From Ryuthela nishihirai (taxonomy: Eukaryota; Arthropoda; Arachnida; Araneae; Heptathelidae): a stretch of DNA of 64,000 bases. The translations under genes and the position numbers were made by a program. The notes below the pieces were generated by a model. That model made no database searches. It was given only the letters and a program-made list of their open reading frames with translations, and was not told the origin of the DNA. Of this stretch, positions 10,891-22,043 are shown one piece after another. The stretch is from contig JAWZYU010000005.1 of NCBI GenBank assembly GCA_038380435.1, positions 34,804,001 through 34,868,000 on the forward strand, written 5' to 3'. The stretch's first letter is position 1, and every line of letters starts with the position of its first letter.

Positions 10891-12050
10891 TGACAAAGTG
10901 CCTCAGAAATTGTCACTAAAGAGTTGAAAATTTAAATAAATGAATTTGCAAAGTAAAAATATATTTACTTTCTTAATTGCCCCCCTCCCCCATAACAAAA
11001 CTTAAAAGATAAAAGTAAACACGTTGATTTTGAAATAATTTTCCCACTTCCTAGGCTAGATTTAGAGAAAAAAAAATGTGATATTTGTTGGGGGAAGGGG
11101 GGAAATGTTTGATACGAGCAAGAAAAAAAATAATGATAAACCAGTCTTCAATAGTTATGAAATTTATATCGAATATATCTTTAAATGTTATAAAACTATA
11201 ATTCTCAAATTTTATTATTTTAATATTCTTTTATATTAAAATATATATAATTTCAAATAATGTAATAAATATAAAAATATATTGAGATGACACAACCATG
11301 ATATGAACGTAATAAACATTCTATAGTTTTGCATCATTATTTTTAAAATGTTTTGCATTTCATTACACTTTTGTAATTTTTTATTTTATCATTATTAAAT
11401 TTTTTTATTTTACTATTGCACTATAAATATATTCCATACATTGCTAAAGTACTGCCTTTGAAATGTGTTTCTAATAATCGTGAATCAAGTTTAAAAGAGT
11501 TATTTTATTTAAAAGAGTTATTTTACTTCTCTACATTCCAACTCTTCTCTCTTCCCTTTCAAAAAGAGAGTAATAACAGGTTTTTTTAAATTCAGTGACG
11601 AATATTTAATATGTATTAAAACAATAAACTTTTCTTTAAACACGATTTGAGGGATTTTAAATTACTGAACTTTTTTTTCTTATTGTTTTTAAGTTTTCGA
11701 GTTCCTCTGTGACACGTTGTACACTTTCCTACCAAAATATTAGAAAATTTCCATGTTATGTCAATGAGAATCTAACTTCGAAGCTCTATAACTTATGAAA
11801 TATTAAAGTGTTATGAAAACTACAATATTTAACATTTATTTGCCTTGTTTTATAAAAAAATATATAATTGTCTAATTTGAAATAATCACTACGCAAACTT
11901 CTAAAATATATATTTGTTTTGTTATTTAAGTTTTAATTAATTTCTGAGGCAATTTCTTATGACGCATTAATGTTGTGAAATTTTCCAGCTTCCATATCCC
12001 ATTATATATAGAACGCATATTATTGAAAATCGAGATTTAAATAATAAAAA
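10890..12050. other. Very AT-rich spacer
   Basis: Long poly-A/T and TATA-like runs. No gene or repeat was recognised apart from a short duplication of TTTAAAAGAGTTATTTTA around 11490-11525. Confidence 0.5.
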
Positions 12051-12054
12051 ATCA

Positions 12055-12247
12055 ATACCCCCTCAAGCAGCTGCTTGCCACACCGGTCTGATAGGAGCCT
12101 GTCAGTTATATACCATAGTAAAAGGTCTGGGAGGATGGTTGGATCTCAGCAGAAAGACAACACAATCATCCTTGAATTATCTGGGACTCGAACCCAGATC
12201 ATTCTTATCAGTAGTCAAGCACGCTAACCACTCGATCACGTGATTAC
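12055..12247 (-). mobile_element. SINE-B copy
   Basis: Reverse-oriented SINE-B. The tail has CAAGCAGCTGCTTG, followed by GGAGCCTGTCAG and AAAGACAACACAATC. The head has GGGACTCGAACCCAG (B box, reverse) and CGCTAACCACTCGATCA (A box, reverse). Confidence 0.92.
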
Positions 12248-12334
12248 GATCTTTAATATATCTTCAGTCGCAGCATTTTTCCATTATATGCATATTTCAT
12301 AAGAGAGCTTTGAAGTTAATATTCCTATTAAGAG

Positions 12335-12717
12335 AGGGCGGGGATGGCTCAGTCGGTAGCGCGCCAGGTTCGTAATCTGTAGTTCCCAGGTTCGAGTCCC
12401 AGCTGCGTCAGCGTTGAGATTTATCTCCGCAAAATTCCCCGCCCTGCCCACGGTCAGTAGGGGACACCGATGGGCTTGGAAAGACCGCCGTCCGTCGGAT
12501 GGGACGTTAAGCCGTGGCCCCGTGTGCGGAGAGCCATACCCTGTGCACGTTAAAGAACACGCTGAATGGCCTTGACGGGAGGCTACCATCTGTCTCCCAA
12601 CAGCTGTTCCAGTGGTTCCCCTCCCTCAACCTTCTCTGAGCCTTCGGGGTCCATGTGACCTGGCCATTTAGCCCATGGTGTGCAAAAAAGTGCCGCTCAG
12701 AGGTAAAACAACCCAAC
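12335..12717 (+). mobile_element. SINE-A, full length
   Basis: Head GGCTCAGTCGGTAGCGCGCC, B box GGTTCGAGTCC and an intact tail. An approximate target duplication is seen: ATTCCTATTAAGAG before and ATCCTATTGAGAG after. Confidence 0.94.
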
Positions 12718-12719
12718 TC

Positions 12720-13450
12720 AAATCCTATTGAGAGTAAATGAAAATCCTCTTAATATTTTAGTAAGGCAGTGTATGAAGGTGTGCTTCACTCCATTGTGCC
12801 TAACACCCCCTTCTTACGAGAGTTACGCATGATCATTCAGTGAAGGGGATATGAGAAAGGAAGCAGGAGTGAATAGTTTAGTGGAAAGTTAAATAAGGCG
12901 AAAAGGCACAAATTAGGTTGGCAATAATTCCTTATCCCGGAATCCGCAACAGAAAAAGGAGGCGGATAAGCACGCGGGCACGAAAGTTTCGTGCTTTCTA
13001 AGTAATCTCGCGCACGCATGTTTCATGAACTGTCAAGACATAAAGCGCAGACGAAATGGTGGACTACGTACTTTCCACAGACAATGGACTTCCTTACTAA
13101 ATTGCTTCATAATACGGTTCCAATGAAACGTAAATATGACCTGAAACTAAATTAAGGTAACGATATTTATGTTTTCAAAATTTTAACTCTTCTAGCAGGT
13201 TATTTTGGCAGAGATGAAAATACTGAGATTGTACGGCCTTAAAACGTAAACAGATTATTTCGTTAACAAACTACACAAAAATAATTAACGGATGTGTCGT
13301 GCGTAGTGGAACACGAAAGTAAAAATTCGTTTCTTGACTTTCGTGATTTTATTGTACATTACAGTTGCTATTGGACTTTCGGCTAACTGTTACTAAGTGT
13401 TAAATAATCTACTTAAAACTTTTGTGTGTTTTTATCGTAAGACTATTTTA
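12720..13450. other. Unannotated spacer
   Basis: No gene or repeat recognised. The 60-codon minus-strand ORF at 12837-13019 has no recognisable feature. Confidence 0.5.
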
Positions 13451-13451
13451 A

Positions 13452-13657
13452 AAATAATAAATAAATATCCCCTCAAGTAGCTGCTTGCCACAGAGGTCTG
13501 ACAGGAGCCTGTCAGTTTATATGCCACATAGAAGGTCTGAGAAGATGGCAGGACCCCAGCAGAAAAACGACACAAACAGCCATGCCTTACCCGGGGTTCG
13601 AACCCAGGTCCCGTAGATCACTAGCCAAGCGCGCTAACCACTCGGCCACAGGATCAT
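13452..13657 (-). mobile_element. SINE-B copy
   Basis: Complete SINE-B in reverse: AATAAATATCCCCTCAAG tail, CTGACAGGAGCCTGTCAG palindrome, GGGGTTCGAACCCAG and CGCTAACCACTCGGCCAC head. Confidence 0.94.
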
Positions 13658-13704
13658 CATGCATTTCTTGGTCGTTTCCATAATAACAGACATCGTGATT
13701 ATTC

Positions 13705-13990
13705 GATCAAACCTCCCCTAAATCACCACCCTGCCCTAATCAGAAAGAGCAACCGTCCTTCGAATGGAACGTTAAGCCGTGGTCCCATGTGAAAAAGAGT
13801 CATGTCTTTTACACGCTAAAGAACACGCTGGATGGTCTTGATGGGAGGCTTCCATCTGTTTCCCAATAGCTGTCTAGTGGGTCCATTTTCCCCCATCCTC
13901 CTCTGAGCTCCAGAGGTACTTGTGATCTGAACATTTAGCTCACTGTATGCAAAAAAAAAAATGCCGCTTAGAGCAAACAACTCGATCCAA
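13705..13990 (+). mobile_element. Diverged SINE-A, head missing
   Basis: Body and tail only, much mutated: GGAACGTTAAGCCGTGG, AAAGAACACGCTGGATGG, and a poly-A expansion before ATGCCGCTTAGAG. Confidence 0.85.
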
Positions 13991-14289
13991 TTCGACTCTG
14001 TCTTTTTATGTCGATCGGTGAAGATTCTATTGTATTTTAAAAATACGTGTTCTGTATTAATGAGTTTTAACTTTGGTTAAGGGGTATTTGTTTTTTAGCT
14101 CTTTTTTACCTTGTTTGGCGCATTATAGCCTCAGTAGTTCATGCGCCATAAAATCCCAAACAAACAACCAACCAACATCTGTATTAAAGAGACAAAGAAC
14201 GGACTTATCTTCTTTTTACTTATTGAATGATTTTCTGTCTTCTACAAATGTTTCTGATGCAAAATTTCAAGCTGAATGCAATTAGAACC

Positions 14290-14550
14290 GTTGTTTTTGT
14301 TACTGTCGTTTCGTTGTCATTGTTTTTGTTATTGTCGTTTCGTCGTCATTGTTTTTGTCATCTCTTCATCATTGTTGTTGCTATTGTCGTTTCGTCGTCA
14401 TTGTTGTTGCTATTGTCGTTTCGTCGTCATTGTTTTCGTTATTGTCGTTTCGTCGTCATTGTTTTAGTTTTGTCGTCTCTTCATCATTGTTGTTGCTATT
14501 GTCGTTTCGTCGCCATTGTTTTTGTTATCTCGTCGTCATTGCTGTTCGAA
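14290..14550. repeat. 29-bp minisatellite rich in TTG/TCG
   Basis: The word ATTGTCGTTTCGTCGTC recurs at about 14302 (variant), 14331, 14383, 14412, 14441 and 14498. The commonest spacing is 29 bp, with some longer composite units. The period is not a multiple of three, so all three frames stay open; the overlapping ORFs are repeat by-products. Confidence 0.9.
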
Positions 14551-14872
14551 CTCGGCATGAAGTCTAACAGGGTTCCAAATTTTAAAGGTAGTTGTGTTTT
14601 ACCTCTCGGGATTAATTGAATTTCTCAAAGTAATTTCACATCAGCATAAATTTATTTGTTCTTAAGTCTATACATTACAAATAATTTTCTCTCAGTAAAG
14701 ATATATGACGAAAACAAGTTGTCGAAAAACGCTTTCTTGGTAGCAATTAAGCAAGTATGAAAACACAACCCATCCACCTCTCTGACTCGAACTCGGGATC
14801 TCCTGGTTATTCATTAGAATCACACGGTAAAAGCTTCACAGCACAACCATCACAACCTTTCTTAAGCAAGTG

Positions 14873-15255
14873 GGTTGGTTTGTTTTACCTCTGAGAGGCA
14901 CTTTTTTGCACACCATGGGCTAAATGGCCAGGTCACATGGACCCCGATGGCTCAGAGAAGGTTGGGGGAGGGAACCCACTGGAACAGCTGTTGGGAGACA
15001 GATGGTAGCCTCCGGTCAAGGCCATCCAGCGTGTTCTTTAACGTGCACAGGGTATGGCTCTCTCGCACACGGGCCCACTGCTTAACGTCCCATCCGACGA
15101 ATGGCGGCCTTTCCAAGCCCATCGGAGTCCGCTAGTGACCGTGGGCAGGGCGGGGAATTTTGCGGAGATAAAACTCAACGCTGAGCCAGCTGGGACTCGA
15201 ACCTGGGAACTACAGATTACGAGCCTGGCGCGCTACCGACTGAGCCACCACCGCC
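14873..15255 (-). mobile_element. SINE-A, full length, with TSD
   Basis: Reverse SINE-A with perfect duplication CTTAAGCAAGTG at 14861-14872 and 15256-15267. Confidence 0.96.
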
Positions 15256-15689
15256 CTTAAGCAAGTGTGAATTGCCTCAGCTCACAGGTGGAACAACTGG
15301 AGCGTAAGAAGGAGATTTCGAGTCCGATGGGTGGCTTTTTCGCATAATGCTTAATTACTACAAATGAATAGCACTGTAATGAACTTCGTTCTTTCCTACA
15401 CTTTTTTTTTTCAACCCCGCATAGAACTTTTTTCACTGAAAACAGCTTTCCTTTGTTTTTGAGGAGAAACTTTTTACATATACTACGCTGTTCTGCACGT
15501 CTTGAGCTTTCATTTCACAAAAGAATATTGAGCTTGCAATATGAAAACACATCAGTTAATAAATAATTAATGTAAAAAAAGGATCGATTTGAAGTATAAC
15601 TCAGGAAAGTCTGGCACTGTTTCATCGTCATTAAAAATGGAAATGTCTGAATTAATAAATTAAAAATTATCTTCCTATGTGCACAAAAA

Positions 15690-15840
15690 AGAAATAAATA
15701 CTCCGTCAAGCAGCTGCTTGTCACATAGGTCTGTCTGACAGGAGCCTGTCAGTTTAATACGCCATAGTGGAGAGTCTGTGAGGATGGCGGGACCTCAGCA
15801 GAAAAACAACACACACACACACACCCATGCCTTACCCAGG
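15690..15840 (-). mobile_element. SINE-B, tail half, interrupted by SINE-A
   Basis: Tail and body of SINE-B (AAGCAGCTGCTTG, GACAGGAGCCTGTCAG, AGCAGAAAAACAAC) with a CA expansion. The element continues at 16223-16275, after the nested SINE-A. Confidence 0.9.
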
Positions 15841-16222
15841 GGGACGGGGGTAGCTCAGCTGGTAGCGCGCCAGGCTCGTAATCCGCAGTTCCCAGGTTCG
15901 AGTCCCAGCTTGGTCAGCGTTGAGATTTATCTCCGCAAAATTCCCTGCCTTGCCCACGGTCAGTAGGGGACATAGATGGGCTTGGAAAGACCGCCGTCCG
16001 TCGGATGGGACGTTAAGTTGTGGTCCCGTGTGCGGGAGAGCCATACCCTGTGCACGTTAAAGAACACACTGGATGGCCTTGACGGGAGGCTATCATCTGT
16101 CTCCCACCAGCTGTTCCAGTGGGTCCCCTCACCCACTTTCTCTGAACCTTCGGGGTCCTTGTGACCTGGCCATTTAGCCCATGGTGTGCAAAAGAGTGCC
16201 GCTCACAGGTAAAACAACCCAA
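15841..16222 (+). mobile_element. SINE-A nested in SINE-B
   Basis: Full-length SINE-A with head TAGCTCAGCTGGTAGCGCGCC. It is flanked by CCTTACCCAGG (15830-15840) and CCTTACTCAGG (16223-16233), which is SINE-B sequence duplicated on insertion. Confidence 0.95.
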
Positions 16223-16275
16223 CCTTACTCAGGACTCGAACGCAGTAGCCAAATATGCTAACCACTCAGCCCCAG
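16223..16275 (-). mobile_element. SINE-B, head half, after the nested SINE-A
   Basis: Continues the SINE-B head: GGACTCGAACGCAG and GCTAACCACTCAGCC. Confidence 0.85.
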
Positions 16276-16457
16276 AATGGCTTAATACATACTAAAAAGT
16301 GAAAAATAAAGGCAAGGCATACCGATGACGAAATCAATGAATTATTATTAACTTCAAACGAAGATGAAGCATGGAAAAATGTTTTTTCTTTCGTTTAGTA
16401 AGAGAAATCAGTTTTGGATCCTTATGTATAAAAGCTACTTCACAATAACTTCGTTGT

Positions 16458-16628
16458 CGTTCGTTCGTTCGTTCGTTGATAACTTCGTTGTCTACAAATC
16501 GTTCGTGTCGTTCGTTCGTTGATAACTTCGTTGTCTACAAATCGTTCGTGTCGTTCGTTCGTTGATAACTTCGTTGTCTACAAATCGTTCGTGTCGTTCG
16601 TTCGTTGATAACTTCGTTGTCTACAAAT
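16458..16628. repeat. 43-bp tandem repeat, about four copies
   Basis: GATAACTTCGTTGTCTACAA occurs at 16478, 16521, 16564 and 16607, spaced exactly 43 bp. The units are joined by runs of GTTC. Confidence 0.95.
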
Positions 16629-16749
16629 AAGTGATGCTGATTGATCGGTAAGCATTGCGATAAATTCATAATAATAGATGTGATCTGATCAAAATTATAA
16701 AGTTAAATTCAATTACACAGTGCAGTTCAAAATTCTCTGCATCACCTGG

Positions 16750-17101
16750 AGGGTTGGTTTAACTCTGAGCGGCACTTTTTTTTGCATACATTGGCTAATG
16801 GCCTTACCACAAGGTCTCCGAAGACTCAGAGGAGGTTGGGAAAGGGGACTCACTGGACAGCTGTTAAGAGACAGATGGTAGCCTCCCGTCAAAGTCATCC
16901 ATCGTATTCTTTATCGTGCATAGGGCGTAACGACCCATCCGACGGACAGCAGCCTTTCAAGGCACATTGGTGTCTTTTACCGATCGTGGGCAGGGCGGGA
17001 AGTTTTTTGGAAATAAATCTCAATGCAGAACAAGTGGGACTCGAACCTGGGAACTGCAGATTACGTGCCTTGCGCGCTACCGACTGAGTCACCCCCGACC
17101 C
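16750..17101 (-). mobile_element. SINE-A, diverged, left member of a head-to-head pair
   Basis: Reverse SINE-A ending in the head CTACCGACTGAGTCACCCC. Another SINE-A in the opposite orientation starts about six bases later. Confidence 0.9.
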
Positions 17102-17107
17102 CACAAA

Positions 17108-17458
17108 TGGTTGGGATTGGTTCATTCGGTAGTGCGCCGGATTCGAAGACCAACTGTGTCAGGGTTGGAGTTCCCCCCCCCCCCCGTTAACCCTTCCTCC
17201 GGTAAAAAAAGGGGGGGGGATATCGATGGGCTTGGAAAGGCGGTCGTCCGTCAGATGAGGAGCAAAGCCGTGGCCTCTTATGCAAGAGAGCCATAATCTA
17301 TGCACGTTAAAGAATACGCTGGATGGTCTTGATTAAAGACTTCTACCTGTCTCCAACAACTATTCGGTGAATTCCTTTCCCCGAACTTTTTTCTCTGACC
17401 TGGCCATTTAGTCCATTGTGTGCAAAAAATAGTGCAGCTCAGAGGTTAAACAATTCAC
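17108..17458 (+). mobile_element. SINE-A, diverged, right member of a head-to-head pair
   Basis: Head remnant GGTTCATTCGGTAGTGCGCC, a poly-C expansion in the leader, and tail GTGCAGCTCAGAGG. Confidence 0.87.
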
Positions 17459-17459
17459 T

Positions 17460-18317
17460 TTATGTCCTGATTCACCTCTGGCAATTTGCGAAAGTGTGAA
17501 GCTAAAATTTTTGCTTAATGCTCTTTAGTGTGCAGGGTTTGTTGCGTAGTACTTACAGTAATTAAACATTGTTTCACTATGAGCTCATCACTGTCCTTGC
17601 ATGAGTGTTTACTTACGCAACACACACTGATGAATTGCACAATATTTTTGATGTTACTGTTGCAATAACAGTGCTACTTTCGAGCAGCCTGTAAATTATC
17701 TGTCTTCCCTTTTTTTAAAGAGATAGACGGATTTTGAAATTCTTAAATCCTTCTGATGGGGAAATTCAGTATGCATCGAAGCTCTAGACTATGGACATTA
17801 AATAAATTCTTAATGACCTTGATTAAAGTCTGAAATTTGCTTCAAAATGACGACAAAATCGATCTTCTAGATTCATTTTGCTGAAAATCTTCAGAATCGC
17901 TCGTAGGTACGGATTTCGAAAAAAAAAAAATAAATAAGAAGAGGGGGAGGGGGTAAAGGTCACAATCGAGTAGGAAGAAAAAAATAAAAAAGCCAAAGTG
18001 TCTGGCCAAGAGTCTGGATTCCATTAGAAAATTTTTCCCTCTCGGTTTAAAAATTTTCTTGAAACATGCACAAGTTTAATAATTTTAGATTCTTTAATTT
18101 CAGATAATTTTAGGTTTATTACTCTTAATAAAATTCTCCAGGGGGAGAGGCATGCTCTCCCTACATCCGACTTTGGATCCTTGTGATTTTTGCAGAGTTT
18201 TGAAAATTTGTTGTCTGAAGTCTGTTACTTATTTTGGTAGAAGACCGGTAGAGTCTTGTGACGAAATTTTGGTGCCTGAGAAATGACAAGAACTATTAGA
18301 GTCCATCTTGATTACAG
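17460..18317. other. Unannotated spacer
   Basis: No gene seen. There are poly-A and G-rich tracts near 17920-17955. Confidence 0.5.
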
Positions 18318-18692
18318 GGGGCGGCGCGCCAGACTCGTAATCTGTAGTTCCCAGGTTCGAGTCCCAGCTGGGTCAGAGTTGAGATTTATCTCCGCAAAAA
18401 TTCCCCGCCTTGCCCACGGTCAGTAGGGGACACCGATGGGCTTGGAAAGGCCGCCGTCCGTCGGATGGGACGTTAAACCGTGGCCCCGTGTGCGGGAGAG
18501 CCATACCCTGTGCACGTTAAAGAACACGCAGGATGGCCTTGACGGGAGGCTACCATCTGTCTCCCAACAGCTGTTCCAGTGTGTCCCCTCTTCCAACCTT
18601 ATCTGATCTTTCGGGGTTCTTGCGACCTGTCCATTTAGTCCATTGTGTGCAAAAACGTGCCACTCAGAGGTAAAACAACCAACAAAAGTCCC
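18318..18692 (+). mobile_element. SINE-A with internally shortened head
   Basis: The A-box region is missing (GGGGGCGGCGCGCCAGACTC), but the CTCGTAA loop, B box, body and tail are present. Here the anticodon stem is perfectly paired (CAGA with TCTG). Confidence 0.93.
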
Positions 18693-18937
18693 ATAACAAG
18701 AGTTGTTTCATAATACTTGGTTTAGCCCAGAGATTCACAATGGTGTGTAACTTCTAAGGTATGTCGATAAAATTTTCGAAAAACAATAATATTACATAAA
18801 AGTTTGTACTTTTTAAATGTTTCGATTTTGTTTCTTTTATCAAAAATTGAGATTAATATACGTTTTCGTTTAAATAAATTGAAATTTCAGTTATTATAAT
18901 AAAAAGAAAAAGCTGACTTTCTACTATAAGCGTGTCG

Positions 18938-19027
18938 TGCTAAATTATCTATTTCAGACGCGTGTCTTGGTAAATTATCTATTTCAAAAGGGTGTTGCGG
19001 TAAATGATTTATTTCAGAAGTGTATCG
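18938..19027. repeat. About 34-bp tandem repeat, three copies
   Basis: TAAATTATCTATTTCA and its variant TAAATGATTTATTTCA recur three times, joined by GTGTC/GTGTTG words. Confidence 0.8.
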
Positions 19028-19044
19028 TCAAGATAAAAATCTTA

Positions 19045-19110
19045 GGAAATACTGGTCTAGTGGTTAGCATACCTGACTATTAAACCAGAAGACGTATTCC
19101 GGTGTATGAC
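19045..19110 (+). other. tRNA-like remnant
   Basis: TGGTCTAGTGGTTAGCAT resembles a Glu/Gly-type tRNA A-box half, and TTAAACCAGAAGACGTATTC follows. The B box is decayed and there is no acceptor pairing. It is a SINE head or pseudo-tRNA rather than a working gene. Confidence 0.45.
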
Positions 19111-19669
19111 AACCCTAATGGAAATTCTAGGTTATCTTTGTGTAGGGAATTATTCCTTTTTTTATTAAAAAAAACAACAACTCAAACGCTGCTTTGATCA
19201 TTCGGATATTTGAAAAAAAATGTGTAAAAATATGTTTCTTGTTTGAAGATGAAAGAAATTCGCCCAATTGGAACGCAAAAGGCAGGGGTAAGGGTTTCAG
19301 TAGAATACAAATTCCATATAAAATTTTTTTTAAGTGTAAATATTTAATCAGTACAGATATTTGAGAACTGTTTTCTTTAATACGCGATTGGATCAACGGG
19401 TCGGAAATTTCTTCTTCGAATTGCATATTCGTTTAGAGCTTCACATGCATTGCCCTTAGTTTACCTTTTGAATTTCGCTGCTAGCACTCGCATGAAAATG
19501 TTCGGAGAGCTCGTTGCTTTTTAAAGGGAAGGAATGAGAAACATGAGTAACGAGAATATCCTTTTCAAAGTGGAGAATTGGAATAAATATCTTTTATCTC
19601 TTTTTCTATTAAATGATTTGTTGTTTCTTATATTAAATGAACAAGTTCTCCTCAAAATAGCCATACTCG

Positions 19670-19800
19670 ACCATGGCTCAATCGGTAGCGCATCAGGCTC
19701 GTAATCTGCAATTCCCAGATTCTAGTTCCACTGGTCCTACATTGAGATTTATCTCGGCAAAACTCGTCACCTTGACCTCGGTAAGTAGGCCACACCAATC
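19670..19800 (+). mobile_element. SINE-A head fragment
   Basis: ATGGCTCAATCGGTAGCGC, CAGGCTCGTAATCTGC, then GAGATTTATCTCGGCAAAAC. The copy stops soon after the leader. Confidence 0.85.
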
Positions 19801-19829
19801 AACACTTCCTATAACAGAAAGACAGCGGA

Positions 19830-20169
19830 TCAAACTAATGACGTCACCTTAAGTAGTCCTATCATGTAGACACTTCCAATATTTTTTTTCTAATATTATT
19901 ACTGGTAGACTCTGTGCTACTCTTTATACAGATTTTTATCTATAAATATATTTTATTTACGAGAAAAATTATTTGTATTAATTAACATTATTATATTTGA
20001 TAATAAATAAGAATAAGTTTCTTTCTAAGTAAAATATATTTACTGATAAACATTAGCATAAAGATTAGCACAAGAGTACAACATTAATAATATTAGAATC
20101 AAAAATATAAGAATTTTCTATATGGTAGGACTACTTAGTCAGCCACAAATTTGGTCCATTGGCTTTCTG
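19830..20169. other. AT-rich spacer
   Basis: No gene or repeat recognised. Confidence 0.45.
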
Positions 20170-20181
20170 TTGTAGGAGGTG

Positions 20182-20561
20182 GGTTGGGTTGTTTTACCTC
20201 TGAGCGGCACTTTTTGCACACCATGGGCTAAATGGCCAGGTCACATGGACCCTGAAGGTTCAGAGAAGTTTGGGGGAGGGGACCCACTGGAACAGCTGTT
20301 GGGAGACAGATGGTAGCCTCCCGTCAATGCCATCCAGCGTGTTCTTTAACGTGCACAGGGTATGGCTCTCCCGCACACGGGGCCACGGCTTAACGTCCCA
20401 TCCGACGGACGGCGGCCTTTCCAAGCTCATCGGTGTCCCCTACTGATCGTGGGCAGGAGTTTTGGGGAGATAAATCTCAACGCTCGCCCAGCTGGGACTC
20501 GAACCTGGGAACTACAAATTACGAGCCTGGCGCGCTACCGACTGAGCCACCCCCGACTCAT
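20182..20561 (-). mobile_element. SINE-A, full length, with TSD
   Basis: Reverse SINE-A flanked by TTGTAGGAGGTG at 20170-20181 and 20562-20573. Confidence 0.96.
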
Positions 20562-20575
20562 TTGTAGGAGGTGCA

Positions 20576-20825
20576 CTTACGGGCTTGGAAAAGCTTCCGC
20601 CCGTCTGATGGAACGCTAATACCTAGCTCCGTGTGTGGGAGATCCATACTCTATGCACGTTAAAGAACTTGCTGGATGGACTTGACGGGAGGCTTCCTCT
20701 TCCTCTTCGATCTGTCCACTGGGTCCCCTTCAACCAACCTTCTCGAGGTCCTTGTAATCTGGCCATTTAATCCATTGTCTGCAAAAAAAAAGCGCCGTTT
20801 AGAAGTGAAAAAAAAAACAATTCTG
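20576..20825 (+). mobile_element. Diverged SINE-A, head missing
   Basis: GGGCTTGGAAAAGC, CTCCGTGTGTGGGAGA, ATGCACGTTAAAGAAC and a tail with poly-A expansion (GCGCCGTTTAGAAG). The young SINE-A at 20182-20561 landed next to this old copy. Confidence 0.85.
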
Positions 20826-21389
20826 CTCAAAATTAAAGAAGTCAAATATTCACTTTAGCTTATTAAAACAGTATTATTGTATTATTATATATTTCTATTA
20901 TATAATATTGTTATATATTTTTCCTATAAAAATTTAAGAAATAAGTTTAAAATTACCGAACAAATTGTTAAAGGTTTTATTACCATTTTGAAACTATTAA
21001 GAATATATTTGCATATAGATTTTAATGCTAATACACTTTTAGATATTAATAGGGGAAACGTTTATAAACAGTCGTCTTCAGACTTTTTAAATAGAATCCC
21101 AGAAAACAAATGGCCGAAATTTTCATATAGGTTATGCAACTACATTTGATCTTAATTATTCATCAGCCCAATTCTGATCCCTAAATATTTCAATTTTATT
21201 ACATGTGGCAGTCTGATTTAAGCAGAAAAATACATTCAGAATAAACACTTTTTCGAAAAGATATCAAACAAAATCACTTTGTGATTATTAGAATAAATAT
21301 TTTTTTCTCATTTTAAATTATTTCGAAAATATTAAATTTTAATTTCTTTCCTGCAAAAGGTACGTTTAACGTCCGAAAGCTATTTAATG
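20826..21389. other. AT-rich spacer
   Basis: A 90-codon plus-strand ORF at 20877-21149 has low-complexity AT-rich composition and no recognised motif. I do not call it a gene. Confidence 0.45.
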
Positions 21390-21402
21390 CAAGTCTACAT
21401 TG

Positions 21403-21783
21403 GGTTGTTTTACCTCTGAGCGGCACTTTTTTGCACACCATGGGCTAAATGGCCAGGTCACATGGACCCCGAAGGGTCAGAGAAGGTTGGGGGAGGGGAC
21501 CCACTGGAACAGCTGTTGGGAGACAGATGGTAGCCTCCCGTCAAGGCCATCCAGCGTGTTCTTTAACGTGCACAGGGTAGAGCTCTCCCGCACACGGGAC
21601 CACGGCTTAACGTCCCATCCGACGGACGGCGGCCTTTCCAAGCCCATCGGTCCCCCCTACTGACCGTGGGCAGGGCGGGGAATTATTGCGGAGATAAATC
21701 TCAACGCTGACCAAGCTGGGACTCGAACCTGGGAACTACAGATTACGAGCCTGGCGCGCTACCGACTGAGCCACCCCCGCCCC
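21403..21783 (-). mobile_element. SINE-A, full length, with TSD
   Basis: Reverse SINE-A flanked by perfect CAAGTCTACATTG at 21390-21402 and 21784-21796. Confidence 0.97.
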
Positions 21784-22043
21784 CAAGTCTACATTGTTGA
21801 ACCCAATTTTATTCATAATTGTCAGACGAGCAGAGAAAAATATAAAACGAAAGAATATTCCTTCACTTTTGCGTAAACAATGTGTGGTCCATCGCCTAAT
21901 TTGACAATTATTGTAAAAATTCGTGTAGGCTAATAGCTAATAACGTGAAACAAATCGCGAAGGTACCAAAACTCAAAATAATATTTCCCTGTAAAACACA
22001 TTCATCTTATTGGAGCATTTATAGGAGGAGCAAGGTAAATATA

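Noticed and set aside
14227..14619. 130-codon ORF with repeated RRHCF-type peptides
   Set aside because: By-product of the 29-bp minisatellite; all three frames are open there.
16458..16628. 43-bp spaced repeats as a CRISPR array
   Set aside because: Units are contiguous and identical, without variable spacers, in a eukaryotic context. Tandem repeat.
19045..19110. Possible tRNA-Glu-like gene
   Set aside because: Only the 5' half resembles a tRNA; the B box and acceptor stem are not recognisable.
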